Under the pieces are notes generated by a model. The model did not search any database. It was not told the DNA's origin and saw nothing but the letters and a program-made list of their open reading frames with translations. From JAFTYO01 sp045611785 (GTDB lineage: Bacteria; Pseudomonadota; Alphaproteobacteria; RF32; CAG-239): a stretch of DNA of 64,000 nucleotides. The stretch spans positions 1-64,000 of the forward strand of contig JAZKXV010000004.1 of assembly GCA_045611785.1 (NCBI GenBank). Direction: 5' to 3'. Positions 1 through 6,009 of the stretch are shown here, in pieces. A program made the translations under genes and the position numbers. The stretch's first letter is position 1; the number at the start of each line of letters is the position of its first letter.

Positions 1-519
1 CAAAAAAAAGATAATAAAAAAGAAGAAAATATATACATAGATATATATGTATCGTATGATAAGAAAGAACATTTTATTGAGTTAAAATATAAAACCAAAA
101 AAGCTAAAATTAAAAGACATGAAAATGAGTTTACTCTAAAAAATCAAGCAGCTCAAGATATTGGACGGTATCTTTTCTGTAAAGATATTGAACGTTTAGA
201 AAATATGGAAAATAAGGGAAATAATTATGCAATCTTTTTAACAAATGATTCTACCTATTTTTCACAACCCAATTCTAAAAAAGATACTCTTGATGAAGAG
301 TTTAGAATTCATGAAGATAGTGAGTTAAAAAAAGGTAAACTAAAATGGAATACCCCTGAAAGTAATTGTAATGCAGAAAAACCACATTGGACAACTCGCT
401 ATGATCCTATATTACTTAAGAATAATTATGAATGCAAATGGAAAACAAATGCAATAAACAACAATACGATAAAATCGTATCTTTTGCTTGAAATAAAGTC
501 AAACAATGATCGTAATTAA
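1..519 (+). CDS. PD-(D/E)XK nuclease-like protein, 5' end missing
   Basis: The frame is open from the first base to a TAA at 517-519, giving 172 visible residues with the N-terminus outside the window. Visible residues 14-29 hold an Asp, a 12-residue spacer and then Glu-Leu-Lys (IELKYKTK), which is the D...ExK arrangement of restriction-type nuclease folds. A conserved-looking stretch follows (NQAAQDIGRYLF, KDIERLE, then YAIFLTND). I infer a small restriction-like or repair-type nuclease, but I do not recognise a named family, and the first catalytic acid may lie upstream. It converges on the arfA-like gene: the two stop codons overlap, and they share the hairpin at 531-562. The first internal ATG at 205 would discard the ExK motif, so it is not the real start. 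Confidence 0.6.
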   Translation, partial: QKKDNKKEENIYIDIYVSYDKKEHFIELKYKTKKAKIKRHENEFTLKNQAAQDIGRYLFCKDIERLENMENKGNNYAIFLTNDSTYFSQPNSKKDTLDEEFRIHEDSELKKGKLKWNTPESNCNAEKPHWTTRYDPILLKNNYECKWKTNAINNNTIKSYLLLEIKSNNDRN

Positions 520-698
520 CTCATATATAAAAAAGGTTGATATTCTCTGATATCAACCTTTTTTCGTTTTAAGCTTAAAGCTTTCTTTTTATTTGGAATT
601 ACTTTATGCCGATATAAAGCATTATTATGCAATTCATAAGCACCAACATCAAATGGTTTTAAGCTTTGATGTTTTTTCTTCTTTATATGCTTTTTCAT
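516..698 (-). CDS. arfA: Probable alternative ribosome-rescue factor ArfA
   Basis: A 60-residue, very basic protein. Residues 20-46 follow the ArfA core pattern: an Ala/Leu helix, then LYRHKVIPNKKK and a run of Lys/Arg (E. coli has LFRQRVEKNKKGK). ArfA binds stalled ribosomes with an empty A site and recruits RF2 when trans-translation fails. The start is the ATG at 698 with GGAGT 7 bases upstream; the TTG just before it fits less well. The key observation is that a perfect 13-bp hairpin with a U6 tract (531-562, minus strand) lies inside the frame, upstream of the TAA at 516-518. Terminated transcripts would end near codon 57 with no stop codon. That is the known ArfA control: tmRNA destroys the product unless trans-translation is blocked. 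smpB is in the same window. ArfA is best known from beta- and gammaproteobacteria. The call is from motif and architecture only. Confidence 0.68.
   Translation of the reverse strand: MKKHIKKKKHQSLKPFDVGAYELHNNALYRHKVIPNKKKALSLKRKKVDIREYQPFLYMS
531..562. terminator. Bidirectional intrinsic terminator inside arfA
   Basis: Perfect inverted repeat AAAAGGTTGATAT / ATATCAACCTTTT (531-543 and 550-562) with a 6-base loop. Six T follow the stem on the plus strand, and six U would follow on the minus strand. It ends the nuclease-like gene and lies within the arfA coding frame, before that gene's stop codon. Confidence 0.85.
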
Positions 699-808
699 CA
701 ATTTTACTCCTAATTTATATCAATTTTAATAATAAAACAACATTACGACAAATAATGTCATAGGCTTGTACTAATATCATAATTAGCAAAACAACAGGAG
801 CATATACT

Positions 809-997
809 ATGACAAGATATGAAGCAAATAAAAAAATTTTAGAAATATTATCAAAATATATAGAAAATAATCCCGAACAACGATTTATTCAAATTTTATG
901 GAATCTTGAACTAATAAACATTTATAATTCAGAACTAATTGAAGATAGATATAACGAAGAATCAGAGACAACCCTAAATAAATTAAAGATGTTATAG
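809..997 (+). CDS. Small conserved-type protein of unknown function
   Basis: A 62-residue acidic helical protein. A good AGGAG lies 8 bases before the ATG, and a strong terminator follows at 1012-1042, so it looks like a real single-gene unit. It opens MTRYEANKKILEIL and ends with a DRYNEESETTLNKL-like segment. I have the impression of similar short proteins in phages and mobile elements of gut bacteria, but I cannot name the family and no function is assigned. A perfect 8-bp hairpin (992-1010) overlaps the stop codon. The surroundings (nuclease, ankyrin remnants, tRNA-end repeat) suggest an accessory region. Confidence 0.55.
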   Translation: MTRYEANKKILEILSKYIENNPEQRFIQILWNLELINIYNSELIEDRYNEESETTLNKLKML

Positions 998-1011
998 CTC
1001 CAAGCTATAAC

Positions 1012-1042
1012 AATAAAGGACTGATGATTTTAGTCCTTTATT
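1012..1042. terminator. Intrinsic terminator after the small ORF
   Basis: Perfect 11-bp stem AATAAAGGACT / AGTCCTTTATT (1012-1022 and 1032-1042) with a 9-base loop, followed by TTTT on the plus strand. The minus-strand ankyrin remnant ends inside it. Confidence 0.8.
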
Positions 1043-1301
1043 TTAATGTATTATATATAAGTAAGCCTGCTATGGGGTTTTTGTTTCTTTTAGCATAATC
1101 AAAGGAGTTTAAGCCAAAGATATCTACTTGATAAGGATTAGCTCCAACATCAAGCAGATACATTCGGGTAAAAGTATGGGTTGTATTTAAGATTCGTTCG
1201 GGTGAAAATTTAAAAAATATTGGAAGAGTAATGGTAATAGCTTGTCTTGTGCGGGATAACTGACGGACTAAATGACGGGCAGACTTAAAAACGCCTATAC
1301 A
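1038..1301 (-). pseudogene. C-terminal remnant of an ankyrin-repeat protein
   Basis: This minus-strand frame is open from an in-frame TGA (1302-1304) to the TAA at 1038-1040, about 87 codons. Near its end it reads YLLDVGANPYQVDIFGLN then SFDYAKRNKNPIAG, which matches the ankyrin pattern (LLD.GANP...D..G...FDYA). The first ATG gives only about 40 residues and no ribosome-binding site precedes it, so I read it as a truncated leftover of a longer ankyrin gene. A second ankyrin-like ORF lies at 2669-2998. Both may come from one decayed locus split by later insertion, which is an inference. Confidence 0.55.
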
Positions 1302-1307
1302 TCAAGG

Positions 1308-1336
1308 CAAAAAAAAAGACCCCGTTAGAGGGCTTT
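1308..1336 (-). terminator. Imperfect intrinsic terminator, minus strand
   Basis: On the minus strand an imperfect stem (AAAGCCCTC / GGGGTCTTT) is followed by a run of nine U. It lies downstream of the orphan gene at 1388-2047. A near copy is found at 2361-2387. Confidence 0.6.
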
Positions 1337-1347
1337 ATGATACAAAT

Positions 1348-1376
1348 AAAGCTTTCAGAAAATATCTGAAAGCTTT
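1348..1376. terminator. Perfect 12-bp hairpin after the orphan gene
   Basis: AAAGCTTTCAGA / TCTGAAAGCTTT (1348-1359 and 1365-1376) with a 5-base loop, 12 bases past the stop of the minus-strand orphan gene. The U-tract is poor, so it may act together with the hairpin at 1308-1336 or protect the 3' end. Confidence 0.55.
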
Positions 1377-1387
1377 TCTAATTTTGG

Positions 1388-2047
1388 TTACTGAATTTTT
1401 TTAAATAACTCATGTAGTTGATTTCTGGCTTTTATCAAGTATTCAATGTGGCAATCTACATCTTCATAATGGGATTTTGAATTGTAAATAAAAATCTCAA
1501 TATTTTTAGATGTATAAATAGCTCTCATTATTTCTTTGTATGTTCCATCATTTGCTAAAAAAACAATAGCATTTTGATGTATTAAAGACAGCGCATCATC
1601 TATAATCGGTAAATATTTTTGCATTTGTATTGAACATAAAGCCCCCTCAATCATATCTTTGTGAGTAGATTGCATCCATCTTTCATTAGATGAAATTTCA
1701 CAAAGTATTGAAACAATTGGATTGCTATCATAACATGTTTCAATAAACTGGTATTTGTTGCGAAATATCAATCGGTTACTTAAAGAAAATATGCCTAAAT
1801 TGTCTTTATCTTTTATTGTTAAAAGAAAAACCAAATACACTAAGTCTCTTAAACCAACAGAAGATTTGAAAGGAAACGCATCTTTATTAGGATATCCGTT
1901 TACGATTTCTTTTGCATGTGCTTTATTGTTAAAATACATTAATTGCAATCTATATACAGTATAATGTATAAGCACTTCTGCTACTATTGTTTTATAACAT
2001 TTTCTCTCTTTATTTGCATCGAGCAAATTATCAACATAATGATTCAT
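1388..2047 (-). CDS. Orphan protein of unknown function
   Basis: 219 residues, mixed helix and strand, with no signal peptide or clear membrane segment. The stretch SVGLRDLVYLVFLLTI near residue 75 is hydrophobic but reads as a buried helix. I recognise no motif. No Shine-Dalgarno is visible before the ATG at 2047 (the upstream bases are purely A/T), so expression is uncertain. It is flanked by hairpins and sits between two ankyrin-like remnants and a partial copy of a tRNA end. An accessory, recently acquired gene is likely. Intact length and a clean terminator region argue against random ORF status. Confidence 0.5.
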   Translation of the reverse strand: MNHYVDNLLDANKERKCYKTIVAEVLIHYTVYRLQLMYFNNKAHAKEIVNGYPNKDAFPFKSSVGLRDLVYLVFLLTIKDKDNLGIFSLSNRLIFRNKYQFIETCYDSNPIVSILCEISSNERWMQSTHKDMIEGALCSIQMQKYLPIIDDALSLIHQNAIVFLANDGTYKEIMRAIYTSKNIEIFIYNSKSHYEDVDCHIEYLIKARNQLHELFKKIQ

Positions 2048-2397
2048 AATTTATAATATTTAATTTATTTGACATCATAATTTTACATGTGAAACGATAA
2101 TAACCTTTTCATTGTAAAAAATCAAATGAATTTTACATCTGATTTTTGAAAAATTTTAGATAGGATTCTCTATGATTTTTTATAAAAAAGTAAGGGGAAG
2201 GTGGCATCGGTGTAGCACTAAAAATTAACGGGCTTCAAAAATTTATGAAACCATTGAAAACTGGTGCCGACTTAAGAGACTCGTTCTTGTTTATAAGCGT
2301 TTACGTCTTAAGTGACGTGTAGGTCTTTCGTGTTGGTTAAAACTGGCTTAAAAAAAGGGCAAAAAAAAGACCCCATTAGAGGGGCTTAAATAAAGAA
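2048..2397. other. Non-coding stretch with a partial tRNA-Thr 3' end copy
   Basis: No gene is seen in this 350-base stretch. At 2262-2283 the plus strand reads TGGTGCCGAC, three changed bases, then AGAGACTCG, which repeats the end of tRNA-Thr (2398-2418) including its CCA. The sequence beyond that does not continue the tRNA. A short repeat of the type ATTTTACATNTGA occurs twice near 2085 and 2135. The tRNA-end copy resembles an attachment-site scar of an element that once used this tRNA, but no integrase is present here. Confidence 0.4.
2361..2387 (-). terminator. Terminator of tRNA-Thr
   Basis: On the minus strand a stem AAGCCCC / GGGGTCTT (one bulge) is followed by eight U, 11 bases past the CCA end of the tRNA. 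Confidence 0.75.
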
Positions 2398-2473
2398 TGG
2401 TGCCGACAGAGAGACTCGAACTCCCGACCCACTGATTACAAATCAGTAGCTCTACCAACTGAGCTATGTCGGC
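2398..2473 (-). tRNA. tRNA-Thr (anticodon TGT), CCA encoded
   Basis: The minus strand folds as a full cloverleaf: acceptor GCCGACA / TGTCGGC, D-arm GCTC...GAGC, anticodon stem ACTGA / TCAGT with loop TTTGTAA, T-arm with TTCGAGT, discriminator A and an encoded CCA. It has its own promoter (2489-2517) and terminator, so it is a single-gene unit. Confidence 0.97.
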
Positions 2474-2488
2474 ATCGCAACGAGGGTA

Positions 2489-2517
2489 CTTATATAATAT
2501 GATTTTTTACTTGTCAA
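2489..2517 (-). promoter_or_regulatory. Sigma70-type promoter of tRNA-Thr
   Basis: TTGACA (2512-2517), 17-base spacer and TATAAG (2489-2494) on the minus strand, about 16 bases before the tRNA. The same TATAAG -10 occurs before ffh. Confidence 0.75.
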
Positions 2518-2668
2518 TAGAAAAATTACAATAAATTGAAAAAATATTATTAATTAATTTTTACATTAAAATTACATTGTTTCTATATCATTAAATATAG
2601 GAAAATAAAATACGTAGTTGCCATATGTACAGCAAGTACGTATAATATCTTATATTAAAATTATGCAA

Positions 2669-2998
2669 TTATATATTCTGTACATCTTTTTTTACATAAT
2701 TCATATAATGCAAAGTTTTATTTTGTGTGTTTGTTTTTTCTTGCTCAGCCATTTTCTTTTTAACTAATTCTTTTAAGGCTAATTCTCCAGGGTGAACCCT
2801 TTTCCCACCATGTGAAGAATGGGTTTCAAGGTTATTGTTAATATAGTGTATATACTGAGCCCCAGTATAATCAGGAATAGATAAGTCAATATTTTTATGG
2901 CTTAAAAGATAATTGATAGCCTTAAAATTATTAAGTACCTCAGGACTATAAGGTAATTTATGTGTGAAGTTATGCCTTAATGCTTCGTGTAAAAGCAT
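2669..2998 (-). CDS. Short ankyrin-like protein or fragment
   Basis: 109 residues from the ATG at 2998. AAGGA lies 11-12 bases upstream, and a TTG codon precedes the ATG. Residues 1-55 look like one and a half degenerate ankyrin repeats (LHEALRHNF, AINYLLSHKNIDLSIPD, YTGAQYIHYI). The C-terminal half is Lys-rich and probably disordered. Ankyrin proteins mediate protein-protein contacts, often with host targets in host-associated alphaproteobacteria, but no partner can be read from this one. Given the remnant at 1038-1301 it may also be a fragment of a broken gene that still has a usable start. Confidence 0.5.
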   Translation of the reverse strand: MLLHEALRHNFTHKLPYSPEVLNNFKAINYLLSHKNIDLSIPDYTGAQYIHYINNNLETHSSHGGKRVHPGELALKELVKKKMAEQEKTNTQNKTLHYMNYVKKDVQNI

Positions 2999-3110
2999 CA
3001 AAGATGTTTTTCCTTACATTATTTATCTAAGTGCACAGACGATAGCATAATATTTGCTTATGTCAATGTATTTATGCTTAAAAGCCATAAGTTATGTGTA
3101 ACCAAAAAAT

Positions 3111-3141
3111 GCAGCATAACGTGTGTAATTTGTTATGCTGC
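3111..3141. terminator. Intrinsic terminator of the glycosyltransferase gene
   Basis: Perfect 10-bp stem GCAGCATAAC / GTTATGCTGC with an 11-base loop. ATTTTTT follows on the minus strand and CAATTTTTT on the plus strand. Confidence 0.8.
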
Positions 3142-3176
3142 GTCAATTTTTTACAAATAAAACTAAAAAAGTTGGA

Positions 3177-4223
3177 TTATTCCTTTCTGCCTTGTTTTGA
3201 AGCTACACTTTGAACAATTGGGGATGGCTCTAAAAATCTGCTTAAATTAAGGTTTGAACAATCAATCTTTTCTTTGAAGTCATGTTCAAAATCTTTTCTG
3301 GTATAACCGATTAAATAGCCTTCTTTAGCTTTTTTATCAACAATGTTGCCGATAACGGCATATTTTTTCTCAATAAAGCTGTTAATATATTCTTCTGCAC
3401 TATCAATAAAATGCTCTTTATTATCTTTATGCATATTTTGCAAAACTTGCATAAATCCGAGACGAACAACAGAAAATGCCTCTTTTTGCACGATTAGAGC
3501 GGTGGAGCTTTGTGCGTGCTTGAAGTAGCCGTATGCATTGTCTTTTAAGCCTGTTATTTTTGCATCTTTAAATAAAAGCATTGCGAGGGTAGGGAAGTCT
3601 TCACAAACATTCATTTCTTTCGGGCATTCAGGATATATTTTTGTGTAACGCTTAAAAATGTTACCTTTTAATACCTTTGTCCAACCGATACTGTCGGCAG
3701 TTGAAGCAATTTCAGGCATGTCTTGAATTGAAACAGCTCCGGTTGCTGCTAATTTATGGCTTAATTTGTTATGTGGAAGACCACCTTTGTCGTTTATAAC
3801 CAAGCTTTCATCACCTTGAATGGTGTAGCCTGCAATCAAAATATTTGCTTTTGTTTTGCTCATTTGCTCAACACAGTCTGAAACTGTGGTCGGGCTCAAG
3901 AAAACGTCATCACTGTCAAGTCCCATATAAATATCGTCATCAGACATTTGAGGAGCAATAATTTTGCTCAAACGTTCTGCTGATTTTCCGCATCCTTCAT
4001 TTGCTGGTTGATCGCTTTCGTTAATGTGTAATTTAATTCCGCGATTTTCGAATTTTTGTTGCCACATTTTAAGATATTTTACGGTTTCATCATTTGATTT
4101 GTCGTCATAAACAACAATTTCAATGTTTGGGTATGTTTGGTCGTAAATAGATTTGAGCGATTTATTAATTGTTGAAACCGAATCATGGGTGCGCATGCCA
4201 ATAAAAACTGTAGGTTTTTCCAT
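3177..4223 (-). CDS. Family 2 glycosyltransferase (GT-A fold)
   Basis: 348 residues. The N-terminus (VFIGMRTHDSVSTINKSLKSI, then IEIVVYDDKSNDET) is the nucleotide-sugar binding half of a GT2 enzyme. LDSDD near residue 100 is the metal-binding DXD-type motif, and ICEDFP-like acidic residues further on fit the catalytic base region. No signal or membrane segment is seen, so it should act at the cytoplasmic face. Donor, acceptor and polymer cannot be read from the sequence. AAAGGA lies 8 bases before the ATG. It is a single-gene unit with its own promoter and terminator, next to the ribosomal operon but transcribed away from it. A role in surface polysaccharide or glycan modification is an inference from the family. 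Confidence 0.8.
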   Translation of the reverse strand: MEKPTVFIGMRTHDSVSTINKSLKSIYDQTYPNIEIVVYDDKSNDETVKYLKMWQQKFENRGIKLHINESDQPANEGCGKSAERLSKIIAPQMSDDDIYMGLDSDDVFLSPTTVSDCVEQMSKTKANILIAGYTIQGDESLVINDKGGLPHNKLSHKLAATGAVSIQDMPEIASTADSIGWTKVLKGNIFKRYTKIYPECPKEMNVCEDFPTLAMLLFKDAKITGLKDNAYGYFKHAQSSTALIVQKEAFSVVRLGFMQVLQNMHKDNKEHFIDSAEEYINSFIEKKYAVIGNIVDKKAKEGYLIGYTRKDFEHDFKEKIDCSNLNLSRFLEPSPIVQSVASKQGRKE

Positions 4224-4260
4224 TTTATCAATCCTTTTGAAATCTTATAAAAAACAAAGT

Positions 4261-4288
4261 TTAATATGAAACTTTAATATAATGACAA
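4261..4288 (-). promoter_or_regulatory. Probable promoter of the glycosyltransferase gene
   Basis: TTGTCA (4283-4288), 16-base spacer and TATTAA (4261-4266) on the minus strand, about 38 bases before the start codon. A moderate match. Confidence 0.45.
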
Positions 4289-4401
4289 AAAACTATCATA
4301 ATTTGACAAATAATTCAAGTGTTAGTTTTGGGTTTGGTGAATTTTTTAAATAAATTAAATTGACAGCGTATATTTTGCATGAAAATTTAGTTGAAAAGTT
4401 C

Positions 4402-4429
4402 TTGATTTTTAAAAAAAATATGATATAGA
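4402..4429 (+). promoter_or_regulatory. Probable promoter of rplK-rplA
   Basis: TTGATT (4402-4407), 16-base spacer and TATAGA (4424-4429). The start site would lie near 4436, leaving a leader of about 100 bases that contains the hairpin at 4482-4517. A TTGACA at 4360-4365 lacks a good -10 partner. Confidence 0.5.
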
Positions 4430-4481
4430 TATGTCCACTCTTAAAATATTTTTAAGAGATTGAATTTTTTGTTTTAATTTA

Positions 4482-4517
4482 TTTCGTGGGAGAACAGCCA
4501 TGTTCAAAACCACGAAA
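4482..4517 (+). promoter_or_regulatory. rplK leader hairpin, candidate L1-binding autoregulatory site
   Basis: TTTCGTGG pairs with CCACGAAA (4482-4489 and 4510-4517). Inside it GAACA pairs with TGTTC around a GCCA loop. The two stems are separated by an asymmetric internal loop (GA against AAAA). The stem-loop-stem layout just upstream of rplK matches the place and general form of L1-binding leaders, in which ribosomal protein L1 represses rplK-rplA translation. The ligand is inferred, not shown. Confidence 0.55.
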
Positions 4518-4538
4518 CCTAACTAAGAGGTATGAAAA

Positions 4539-4976
4539 ATGGCTAAGTCTAAAAAGAAAATTTTAGGTTTAATCAAGCTTCAAATTGCCGCTGGAAAAGC
4601 TAACCCTTCTCCTCCGGTTGGTCCTGCTTTGGGTCAAAAAGGCTTGAATATTATGGAATTCTGCAAAGCATTTAACGCAGCTACACAAAAAATGGAACCA
4701 GGTATTCCTGTACCTGTTATCATTACTGCTTATGAAGATAAAAGCTTTACTTTTATCACAAAGCTTCCTCCAGTTGCTTATTTCATTAAGCAAGCTGCAG
4801 GTGTTAAATCTGCTTCCAAAGAACCTGGAAAATCTTTTGCCGGTCAAATCACTCTTGCTCAAGTAAAAGAAATTGCTCAAACAAAACTTCCTGATTTGAA
4901 CTGTTCTACAGTTGAAGCTGCTATGAACATGGTTAAAGGTCAGGCTGTTTCTATGGGTATTAAGGTAGTGGAGTAA
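4539..4976 (+). CDS. rplK: 50S ribosomal protein L11
   Basis: 145 residues, the usual length. The N-terminal domain carries the proline-rich KANPSPPVGPALGQKG signature that contacts EF-G and the GTPase-associated centre. The C-terminal domain binds the 23S rRNA GTPase region. AAGAGG lies 8 bases before the ATG. It is followed after 4 bases by rplA, forming a two-gene operon. Unlike the common rplKAJL-rpoBC arrangement, the operon ends after rplA. Expression is probably controlled through the leader hairpin upstream. Confidence 0.98.
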   Translation: MAKSKKKILGLIKLQIAAGKANPSPPVGPALGQKGLNIMEFCKAFNAATQKMEPGIPVPVIITAYEDKSFTFITKLPPVAYFIKQAAGVKSASKEPGKSFAGQITLAQVKEIAQTKLPDLNCSTVEAAMNMVKGQAVSMGIKVVE

Positions 4977-4980
4977 GACG

Positions 4981-5664
4981 ATGGCAGGAAAAAGAATTGT
5001 AAACGCATATAAAAATCTTGATAAAAATCAAGCTTATGCATTAAAAGACGCTGTAAAAATCGTTAAAGAAAATGCAACAGCAAAATTTGATGAAACAATT
5101 GATTTAGCAATCAATTTAGGTGTTGATCCTAAACACGCTGATCAAATGGTTAGAGGTGTTTGCCCACTTCCTCACGGAAATGGTAAAAAAGTTCGCGTAG
5201 CTGTATTTGCTCAAGGCGAAAAAGCTGATGAAGCTAAAGCTGCAGGTGCAGACATCGTTGGTGCTGAAAACCTTGTTGATTCTATTTTGTCTGGCAAAAT
5301 TGACTTCGATCGTTGCATTGCTACACCTGATATGATGGGTATGGCTGGTCGTGTTGCTCGCGTTTTAGGTCCTAAAGGCTTAATGCCAAACCCAAAACTC
5401 GGTACAGTTACAGTTGATGTTGCTACAGCTGTTGCAAAAGCAAAAGCTGGTGAAGTTCAATATCGTGTTGAAAAGAATGGTATTGTTCATGCTGGTATTG
5501 CAAAAGCTTCATTTAGCGAAGACAAAATTTATGACAATGCTAAAGCATTTATTGAGACAATTATCAAAGCTAAACCACAAACAGTTAAAGGTACTTATAT
5601 GAAGAAAGTTTCTATAAGTTCTACAATGGGTGTTGGTATTAAAGTTGATACATCTGCTCTTTAA
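4981..5664 (+). CDS. rplA: 50S ribosomal protein L1
   Basis: 227 residues, full length. It has the two-domain L1 layout with the signature around GPKGLMPNPKLGTVT (about residues 130-145), which lies at the 23S rRNA binding face of the L1 stalk. GGAG sits 7 bases before the ATG and overlaps the end of rplK, so the genes are probably translationally coupled. L1 is the usual repressor of its own operon through an mRNA mimic of its rRNA site, and a fitting hairpin is present at 4482-4517. An intrinsic terminator follows at 5682. Confidence 0.98.
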   Translation: MAGKRIVNAYKNLDKNQAYALKDAVKIVKENATAKFDETIDLAINLGVDPKHADQMVRGVCPLPHGNGKKVRVAVFAQGEKADEAKAAGADIVGAENLVDSILSGKIDFDRCIATPDMMGMAGRVARVLGPKGLMPNPKLGTVTVDVATAVAKAKAGEVQYRVEKNGIVHAGIAKASFSEDKIYDNAKAFIETIIKAKPQTVKGTYMKKVSISSTMGVGIKVDTSAL

Positions 5665-5681
5665 TTTGTAAAGCCTTATAA

Positions 5682-5714
5682 AAAACCCGCTTGAGAAATC
5701 AGGCGGGTTTTGGT
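5682..5714 (+). terminator. Terminator of rplK-rplA
   Basis: AAAACCCGC / GCGGGTTTT (5682-5690 and 5703-5711) with a 12-base loop, directly after rplA. Confidence 0.85.
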
Positions 5715-5732
5715 TTGTGTATTTTGAGCATT

Positions 5733-5757
5733 AAAAACCCCACGGTTTAACGTGGGG
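5733..5757 (-). terminator. Terminator of the SPOR-nagZ-tatA operon
   Basis: On the minus strand CCCCACG / CGTGGGG with a 6-base loop is followed by five U. It lies 10 bases past the tatA stop. Confidence 0.8.
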
Positions 5758-5766
5758 AAAATGTTC

Positions 5767-6009
5767 TTATTCTTCAGTTTTTGTTTCTTCTTTAGTTTCT
5801 TCAACTTCTGCTTTAGCTTCTTCTTTAGCTTTTTCTTTTTTAGCTTTTTCTTTTACTTGAGCAATTTTTTCTTGAGCCATTTGTTGTCCTTTTTTAACGG
5901 CTTCAACACCTTCTTTGGTTTTTGCTTCAAGTGCTTTTCTTAATTCAGGTAACTTGTCGGCATTAAAAATTGCAACAACAATAATAATTACCAATATCCA
6001 GCTAAACAT
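5767..6009 (-). CDS. tatA: Sec-independent translocase subunit TatA (or TatA/B-like)
   Basis: 80 residues. It has a short N-terminal membrane helix (about residues 3-16), then FNADKLPELRKAL, the hinge and amphipathic helix of the TatA/TatB family (FG..KLPEL in most), and a long Lys/Glu-rich tail with simple-repeat character. TatA oligomers form the passage for folded proteins. The ATG overlaps the nagZ stop by one base and GGAG lies 7 bases upstream, so it is coupled to nagZ. In many alphaproteobacteria scpA and scpB lie between nagZ and tatA and tatB-tatC follow; none is here. TatB is possible instead of TatA, but the short length favours TatA. Confidence 0.85.
   Translation of the reverse strand: MFSWILVIIIVVAIFNADKLPELRKALEAKTKEGVEAVKKGQQMAQEKIAQVKEKAKKEKAKEEAKAEVEETKEETKTEE

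Noticed and set aside
2048..2397. The tRNA-Thr end copy considered as a second tRNA gene
   Set aside because: Only about 22 bases match; no D-arm or anticodon arm can be formed upstream of it.
5752..5943. Phe-rich plus-strand ORF opposite tatA
   Set aside because: The Phe runs are the complement of the Lys/Glu-rich TatA tail, a composition artefact.
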